From positions 1-5,472 of the forward strand of contig CAJOQO010000081.1 in assembly GCA_905236545.1 (NCBI GenBank): a stretch of DNA of 5,472 bases, in the 5' to 3' direction. Within the stretch, counting starts at the first letter, position 1. Each line of letters starts with the position of its first letter. The translations under genes and the position numbers were made by a program. Under the pieces are notes generated by a model, which was not told the origin of the DNA, ran no database searches, and was given only the letters and a program-made list of their open reading frames with translations. Below, one piece after another: positions 1 through 5,472 of this stretch. Source of the DNA: an uncultured Lachnospiraceae bacterium. GTDB taxonomy: Bacteria > Bacillota > Clostridia > Lachnospirales > Lachnospiraceae.

Positions 1-59
1 GAAGCGCGGTTCAGACTGTAGACCGCAGGAAGCGCGGGTTTTGCGAATGAGGGTAGAGG
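1..59. other. unresolved left edge, possible tail of an upstream gene
   Basis: No complete gene fits here. Two plus-strand frames are open from the edge: one ends with TGA at 48-50 (15 codons, ending ...RKRGFCE), the other with TAA at 98-100 (32 codons, running through the hairpin at 60-85). Either could be the end of an upstream gene and neither has a recognisable family signature. The 9-mer GAAGCGCGG occurs at 1-9 and again at 29-37, and GCGGT/ACCGC (6-10/22-26) can form a small stem between the copies. Confidence 0.2.
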
Positions 60-85
60 GGTTGGATCACGATAGTGATCCAACC
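60..85 (+). promoter_or_regulatory. perfect 11-bp hairpin with GATA tetraloop upstream of the GS-family gene
   Basis: GGTTGGATCAC (60-70) pairs without mismatch with GTGATCCAACC (75-85) around a GATA loop. No T-run follows on either strand, so it is not a canonical intrinsic terminator. It could mark the 3' end of an upstream transcript (RNA stabiliser or factor-assisted terminator) or be an operator-like DNA palindrome. AATAAT at 96-101 is a possible -10 just downstream, but no good -35 accompanies it. Confidence 0.5.
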
Positions 86-119
86 GCACAGGTGGAATAA
101 TTGTAACGATTCAGAAACC

Positions 120-163
120 GCTCAGATCCGTCAGATAAGCAGGCTTATCTGACAGATCTGAGC
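120..163 (+). promoter_or_regulatory. long 19-bp imperfect hairpin in the leader of the GS-family gene
   Basis: GCTCAGATC (120-128) pairs with 155-163 (9 bp). After a single C129/A154 mismatch, GTCAGATAAG (130-139) pairs with CTTATCTGAC (144-153) for 10 bp, leaving the loop CAGG, or GCAGGC if the last pair opens. CAGAT occurs twice on the left arm and ATCTG twice on the right, so the arms can pair in more than one register. It ends 53 bases before the GS start with no T-run after it. With an ANTAR regulator in the same operon, a leader RNA element is plausible, but the loop does not match the A1/G4 hexaloop pattern I recall for ANTAR targets. Confidence 0.55.
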
Positions 164-216
164 AATTCCGGGGGGCTGAATCATTACCGGATAACAAAGG
201 AAAGGCTGCCGGAGAT

Positions 217-1395
217 ATGAGCTATACGATTCATGAAGTACTGAGCCAGATAGAGGAAGAGGATGTCCGTTTTGTTCGTCTGGCCTTCCGGGACGCATTT
301 GGTGTCCAGAAGAACATCGCGGTGATGCCGGGCGAGGTGAGGAAGGCATTTGAATATGGGATCTCGATCAATGCCAGAGCGGTGGCGGGATTTGCCGAGA
401 CCCCGTATTCCCCGCTCTTCCTGAAGCCGGATCCTGACACGCTGACGATCCTGCCGTGGCGGTCGGAGAGCGGTAAGGTTCTGCGCATGTTCTGCGATGT
501 CTGCACCCCTGAAGGGGAAGTGTATGCGTCCGATACAAGGCTGATCCTTAAGAGAGCGGTGGAGGCGGCAAAAAAAGCGGGCGTGGAATTCCGCTTTGGT
601 ACGGAGAGCGAATTCTATCTGTTCCTGAAAGATGAAAATGGAAGCCCGACGAAGATCCCATATGATCATGCAGGCTATCTTGATATTGCGCCTGATGACA
701 GATGTGAGAACATCCGCCGTGAAATCAACCTGACGATTGAGAGAATGGGGCTGACACCGGAGCGCTCTCATCATGAACGGGGGCCGGGTCAGAATGAGAT
801 TGATTTCCATTATGCGAAGCCGCTGAAGGCTGCGGATCAGATCACAACATTCAAGATGGCAGTGAGTACGATTGCGGACCGGTACGGGCTTTATGCGGAT
901 TTCTCCCCCATGCCGCTGCAGGATCAGCCGGGCAACGGGTATCACATTAATATGTATGCATCCCGAAGCGGCGGGCAGGATATCGTGCTTCATGCGGCTG
1001 CGGGAATTCTGGAAGTGATTCGGGATATTACGGTATTCCTCAATCCCACGGAGGATTCTTATATCAGGCTTGGCAAAAGCAATGCGCCGGACAAGGCGAA
1101 CTGGTCCAGCGAAGGAAAGTCGGAGCTGATGTATATTGAGTCCTTCCAGGAAAGAACCCGTGTACAGCTGCGGTCACCTGACGCGTCCTGCAATCCGTAT
1201 CTTGTTTATGCGCTCCTGATCCATGCCGGTCTCTCGGGAATCGAACACAGCCTGATGCTTCCGGAAGAGCATCAGGCGGAAGGAGTTCTTTTGCCGTCCT
1301 CGAGGAAAGAAGCCGGGATGGCAGCCATGAGAAGCGCATTTGTACGCCGGATTGTTCCGGGAGAACTGCTCCGGGTGTATTGCAGTCAGCAGTGA
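217..1395 (+). CDS. glutamine synthetase family protein (GSI type, divergent short form)
   Basis: This 392-residue protein has the type I glutamine synthetase fold; active GSI enzymes are about 440 residues and join glutamate and ammonia using ATP. The N-terminal beta-grasp domain (about 1-100) contains FLKPDPDTLTILPW. The catalytic domain shows TESEF (E130, E132), SHHERGPGQNEIDF (E187, E194), GNGYHIN (H243), SYIRL (R284) and RVQLRSPDASCNPYL (R315, R319). By hand alignment to E. coli numbering several key positions differ: Asp50 is N52, Arg339 is K301, Arg344 is Y306, and the metal ligand Glu357 is Q317. The C-terminus is about 40-50 residues short. The start at 217 has AAAGGAAAGG (196-205) upstream at 11 bases. 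It is first in the plus-strand run, 49 bases before the ANTAR gene. Family membership is secure; catalytic activity is doubtful, and a structural or sensory role is possible. Confidence 0.9.
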   Translation: MSYTIHEVLSQIEEEDVRFVRLAFRDAFGVQKNIAVMPGEVRKAFEYGISINARAVAGFAETPYSPLFLKPDPDTLTILPWRSESGKVLRMFCDVCTPEGEVYASDTRLILKRAVEAAKKAGVEFRFGTESEFYLFLKDENGSPTKIPYDHAGYLDIAPDDRCENIRREINLTIERMGLTPERSHHERGPGQNEIDFHYAKPLKAADQITTFKMAVSTIADRYGLYADFSPMPLQDQPGNGYHINMYASRSGGQDIVLHAAAGILEVIRDITVFLNPTEDSYIRLGKSNAPDKANWSSEGKSELMYIESFQERTRVQLRSPDASCNPYLVYALLIHAGLSGIEHSLMLPEEHQAEGVLLPSSRKEAGMAAMRSAFVRRIVPGELLRVYCSQQ

Positions 1396-1444
1396 GTGAG
1401 CAGGAGGCCTGTGCACACGGATCATCTGCCTGAGGAGTGAAGAT

Positions 1445-3635
<2,191 letters not shown>

Positions 3636-3781
3636 GTAGCCAGATAAGAAAAAACCGCGTATAACTATTGTATAAGGCTTACCGGGAGGATGGTGTTTTC
3701 GTCATTCCGGTGCCCGGGGTCGGATGAAAGGATCCGCATTACAATGAAATCGCTGTTTGCTTATTAAGGAGACCAGAAGAG
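3636..3781 (+). promoter_or_regulatory. 146-base gap with possible promoter and two leader hairpins
   Basis: The gap between pyrG and the GltD-like gene has no intrinsic terminator. GTATAA occurs at 3659-3664 and 3670-3675, 11 bases apart; TATAAC (3660-3665) and TATAAG (3671-3676) are possible -10 elements, without convincing -35 boxes. Downstream, ACCGG (3681-3685) can pair with CCGGT (3707-3711), with an inner GATGG/TCATT stem. CGGAT (3721-3725) pairs with ATCCG (3732-3736) around the six-base loop GAAAGG. AAGGAG (3766-3771) is the ribosome binding site, 10 bases before the ATG at 3782. Possibly the GltD-like gene has its own promoter and structured leader, but this is weak. Confidence 0.3.
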
Positions 3782-5014
3782 ATGCCTTCAATCAAAAAAG
3801 AAGCTGAGAGATGTCTGAAATGCAAAAAAGCGCTCTGTTCGGAACACTGTCCGGTATCGACTCCCGTGCCGCAGGTTATGGAGCTGTTCTTAAAAGGAGA
3901 GATCAAAAAGGCAGGGGAGATCCTGTTCAATAACAATCCGATTTCCGCCATTACTTCATTAATCTGTCCTCATGAGAAAAACTGCTGCGGCCACTGTGTA
4001 CTCGGGAAAAAGGGTGCACCGGTCGAATTCTACCGCGTGGAAGAATATATCTCCAGGTTCTATCTTGAGACCATGGAAATACCGGAAATAAAGAGAAACG
4101 GTATCAAGGTTGCGGTAGCCGGCGCCGGCCCTGCCGGAATAACAATGTCCATCCTTCTGCTTCTGGATGGATATGATGTTACGCTGTTTGAAGCGGAGGA
4201 TGATATCGGAGGGGTTCTGAGATTCGGAATTCCACCATTCCGGCTTCCGAAGGATATCCTTGATTTGCTGAGGGATATCCTGCTGAGACTGGGGGTGCAT
4301 TTCAGACCGAATACGAGAATCGGCACGAACATCATGATAGAAGACCTGTTCCCGGATGGATACAAAGCGGTGTTTGTTTCGACCGGTACCGGAAGGCCGA
4401 GAAAACTTGGTCTTGTCGGCGAGACACTCGGGCATGTGCATTTTGCGATCGATTATCTCAAATCTCCGTATTCGTTCAAACTGGGCAGGCGTGTGGTGAT
4501 CGTCGGTGCGGGCAATGTTGCGATCGATGTTGCGAGAACCGTTATCAGGTGCGGACGCTCTTATCCCACGATTCTCAATTTTATGGGAAAAGATGAAATG
4601 ACCGCCAATAAAGACGAACTGGAGATGGCTGAACTCGACGGCGTTGAATTCGTACACCACGCACAGGCGGTTCGCATCACCGATGACGCGGTAAAATATG
4701 TTTACGTCAGACGGACGGAAAACGAGGACGGTACTCTCACCTTTGAGGAGGACTATTCGAGGGTTTCCGACATTCCGGCCGATTCCGTTATCATCGCAAT
4801 CGGGCAGGGCCCGGGTGCGGATATCGCAACAACGGGCGTCAAACTGACGCAGAGAGGGCTTTTTGACGTGAATGAATGGGGGGAAACAGATATTCGCGGC
4901 GTTTTTGCCGCAGGAGACCTCGTTTCCGGTCCGAAGACGGTCGTTGAGGCAGTCGCATTTACGAAAAAAGTATTCCTTAGAATGGAAGAGTTCTTAAGAT
5001 CTGAAACCGAATGA
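3782..5014 (+). CDS. GltD/PreT-family NAD(P)H-dependent Fe-S flavoprotein oxidoreductase
   Basis: This 410-residue protein has the architecture of the glutamate synthase small subunit and of PreT, the dihydropyrimidine dehydrogenase subunit. These proteins take electrons from NAD(P)H through FAD and pass them through Fe-S clusters to a partner. An N-terminal Fe-S domain has C11, C14, C19 and C23 (CxxCxxxxCxxxC) and a second group at C62, C68, C69 and C72. The FAD-binding motif VAVAGAGPAG (110-119) and the NAD(P)-binding motif VVIVGAGNVAIDVA (238-251) follow, and AAGDLVSGPKTVVEA (376-390) closes the FAD site. It is shorter than typical bacterial GltD (about 470) and close to PreT (about 410). 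Neither the glutamate synthase large subunit nor PreA is in the window, so the partner is unknown. Its glutamine-related neighbours favour a GltD-like role, while pyrG next door keeps a pyrimidine role open. AAGGAG at 3766-3771 supports the start. Confidence 0.88.
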   Translation: MPSIKKEAERCLKCKKALCSEHCPVSTPVPQVMELFLKGEIKKAGEILFNNNPISAITSLICPHEKNCCGHCVLGKKGAPVEFYRVEEYISRFYLETMEIPEIKRNGIKVAVAGAGPAGITMSILLLLDGYDVTLFEAEDDIGGVLRFGIPPFRLPKDILDLLRDILLRLGVHFRPNTRIGTNIMIEDLFPDGYKAVFVSTGTGRPRKLGLVGETLGHVHFAIDYLKSPYSFKLGRRVVIVGAGNVAIDVARTVIRCGRSYPTILNFMGKDEMTANKDELEMAELDGVEFVHHAQAVRITDDAVKYVYVRRTENEDGTLTFEEDYSRVSDIPADSVIIAIGQGPGADIATTGVKLTQRGLFDVNEWGETDIRGVFAAGDLVSGPKTVVEAVAFTKKVFLRMEEFLRSETE

Positions 5015-5275
5015 ACGCAGGGAACCGCTGTAACGGTTCCGTGCCTGACCGATGACGGAGTGCCTGTTACAGGGAACATCCCGGGGAAACACTGATGGAC
5101 CGGTGTTTCCCCGGTTTCTTTTTGTCTGCGGAACCGGTTCCCCCTGGTTATAGAGTGGGATCCTGCCGGGAACAGGTTCCTTTCCCGGCCAGAGCCGTCC
5201 ATTATTGTTCATACCGCCGGAAACTGCCTGTGCTTCGGTTTCGCTGAGGTTTGTTTTGTTTTCAGGATCTTTCAT
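4994..5275 (-). CDS. small double-glycine-leader peptide (bacteriocin-like precursor), 3' end uncertain
   Basis: The first 21 residues read as a class II bacteriocin-type leader: LSETEAQAVSGG (10-21) matches LSxxELxxIxGG at L-12, S-11, E-8 and V-4, with Gly-Gly at -2 and -1. Such leaders are cut by C39-peptidase ABC transporters during export, giving here a core that begins MNNNGRLW. The core repeats EPVP at 33-36 and 46-49. Initiation signals are strong: AGGAGG (minus strand, 5286-5291) lies 10 bases before the ATG, with TATACT farther upstream. The frame stays open for 93 residues, running through the operon terminator and 21 bases into the GltD-like gene. Residues after about 52 are basic, low in complexity and probably not original coding sequence, so the gene may have lost its true 3' end. 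No transporter, immunity or modification gene is visible. The leader and start are convincing; activity and class are unknown. Confidence 0.55.
   Translation of the reverse strand: MKDPENKTNLSETEAQAVSGGMNNNGRLWPGKEPVPGRIPLYNQGEPVPQTKRNRGNTGPSVFPRDVPCNRHSVIGQARNRYSGSLRSFGFRS
5017..5044 (+). repeat. hairpin immediately after the GltD-like gene
   Basis: GGAACCG (5021-5027) pairs with CGGTTCC (5034-5040) around the six-base loop CTGTAA. After one G/G mismatch, GCA (5017-5019) pairs with TGC (5042-5044). It begins 3 bases after the stop codon. No T-run follows, so it probably protects or structures the 3' end ahead of the true terminator. Confidence 0.5.
5081..5125 (+). terminator. strong intrinsic terminator of the plus-strand operon
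   Basis: CCGGGGAAACAC (5081-5092) pairs perfectly with GTGTTTCCCCGG (5103-5114), followed at once by TTTCTTTTTGT (5115-5125). The stem can add a T-G and a G-C pair, leaving a six-base loop ATGGAC (5095-5100). The T-run is on the plus strand only, so it ends transcripts from the GltD-like gene. It also lies inside the long minus-strand reading frame starting at 5275. Confidence 0.9.
5130..5189. repeat. GGAACC/GGTTCC inverted repeats and a GCCGGGAA hairpin
   Basis: GGAACCGGTTCC (5130-5141) is a perfect 12-base palindrome. GGAACAGGTTCC (5169-5180) is the same motif with one change. Around the second copy, GCCGGGAA (5165-5172) pairs with TTCCCGGC (5182-5189) over a 9-base loop. Both GGAACC copies encode Glu-Pro-Val-Pro in the minus-strand peptide, so internal duplication of the core may explain them. 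Confidence 0.45.
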
Positions 5276-5370
5276 GCAGCTTTGTCCTCCTTTGTTTTTT
5301 GTCTGACGGCTTCAGTATAGCACAGAAGCTGCGCTGCCGTCACCCGGCGAAGCCCGTTTCGCGTTCCAGG
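5276..5370. other. intergenic region upstream of the double-glycine-leader peptide
   Basis: This holds the AGGAGG site (5286-5291) and promoter of the minus-strand peptide gene. A small stem GCGAA/TTCGC (5347-5351/5358-5362) lies just after the end of the edge reading frame. It has no T-run on the minus strand, so it is not a convincing terminator and the two minus-strand frames could be cotranscribed. Confidence 0.4.
5314..5343 (-). promoter_or_regulatory. probable sigma-A-type promoter for the double-glycine-leader peptide
   Basis: On the minus strand TATACT (5314-5319) is a 5-of-6 match to the -10 consensus. GTGACG (5338-5343) is a 4-of-6 match to the -35, with an 18-base spacer. Transcription would begin near 5307, leaving a leader of about 30 bases that contains AGGAGG. 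A run of six A on the minus strand (5295-5300) lies in this leader. Confidence 0.5.
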
Positions 5371-5472
5371 TCACATCCGGACCATCTTTTCTGACAGACA
5401 CAGGGGTTCTGATACAAGCCGCCCCTGATCACCAGTCGGCAGCCACAGGGGTTCCTTCGCTCCGACCCCCGA
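5371..5472 (-). CDS. partial reading frame entering from the right edge, possible sibling peptide tail
   Basis: From the window edge a minus-strand frame of 33 codons runs to a TGA at 5371-5373. Its visible part contains KEPLWLP and, 15 residues later, SEPLCL, echoing the two EPVP motifs of the peptide that starts 95 bases downstream on the same strand. The 11-mer CACAGGGGTTC (plus strand 5399-5409 and 5444-5454) encodes both EPL copies in the same frame. No start or leader is visible because the 5' end lies outside the window. It could be the C-terminus of a related secreted peptide, or simply a chance open frame. Confidence 0.3.
   Translation of the reverse strand, partial: SGVGAKEPLWLPTGDQGRLVSEPLCLSEKMVRM

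Noticed and set aside
60..163. The two upstream hairpins as a classic ANTAR dual-hexaloop antiterminator
   Set aside because: The first hairpin has a GATA tetraloop and the second a CAGG or GCAGGC loop; neither has A1 and G4 in a six-base loop, and no terminator T-run follows.
184..993. Long minus-strand open frame (269 codons) antisense to the GS-family gene
   Set aside because: It mirrors the codon structure of the GS coding strand, has no recognisable motifs, and starts deep inside a confidently assigned gene. An antisense RNA here cannot be excluded but nothing in the sequence shows one.
1403..1440. Tiny leader ORF GTG...TGA (1411-1440) between the GS and ANTAR genes
   Set aside because: A GGAGG motif lies only 3 bases before the GTG, too close for normal initiation, and the nine-codon frame shows no meaningful sequence.
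3959..4660. Minus-strand open frame (233 codons) antisense to the GltD-like gene
   Set aside because: It is a shadow of the strongly supported plus-strand flavoprotein, with no family features or convincing ribosome binding site.

Overview
The window looks like chromosomal DNA from an anaerobic gut-type Firmicute, most likely Clostridia and probably Lachnospiraceae. The grounds are moderate GC, strong AGGAGG-type ribosome binding sites, an ANTAR regulator beside a glutamine synthetase-family gene, a short GltD-type flavoprotein, and a double-glycine-leader peptide. This placement is inferred from gene content; no taxonomic marker is present.

Positions 1-216 are an untranslated or unresolved lead-in with two perfect or near-perfect hairpins. 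Four plus-strand genes follow, in the order glutamine synthetase family protein (217-1395), ANTAR-domain regulator (1445-2029), CTP synthase pyrG (2019-3635, overlapping the regulator by 11 bases), then a 146-base gap with possible leader structure, and a GltD/PreT-family Fe-S flavoprotein (3782-5014). A strong intrinsic terminator (5081-5125) closes the unit. All four fit a glutamine/ammonia theme: a GS fold, an RNA-binding antiterminator of the kind used in nitrogen control, a glutamine-consuming amidotransferase, and the electron-input half of a glutamate synthase-like enzyme. The gene order recalls the glnA-nitR arrangement known from solventogenic clostridia.

Two of these proteins look altered. 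By hand alignment the GS-family protein has lost several catalytic positions (Asp50, Arg339, Arg344 and Glu357 equivalents) and has a short C-terminus. The regulator's receiver domain lacks its phosphoacceptor aspartate. This suggests, as a hypothesis only, a non-catalytic GS acting as a ligand sensor for a phosphorylation-independent ANTAR protein. CTP synthase keeps its glutaminase triad but has an Arg where Met is usual next to the nucleophile.

On the minus strand, convergent to the operon, lies a small gene (start at 5275) with a clear -10, an AGGAGG site and a textbook LSxxE..V.GG double-glycine leader. Its reading frame runs unusually far, through the operon terminator. Upstream of it, entering from the right edge, an open frame ends at 5371. 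Both frames carry a repeated Glu-Pro-Val/Leu motif, so they may be sibling secreted peptides. This peptide locus is the best candidate for something undescribed.
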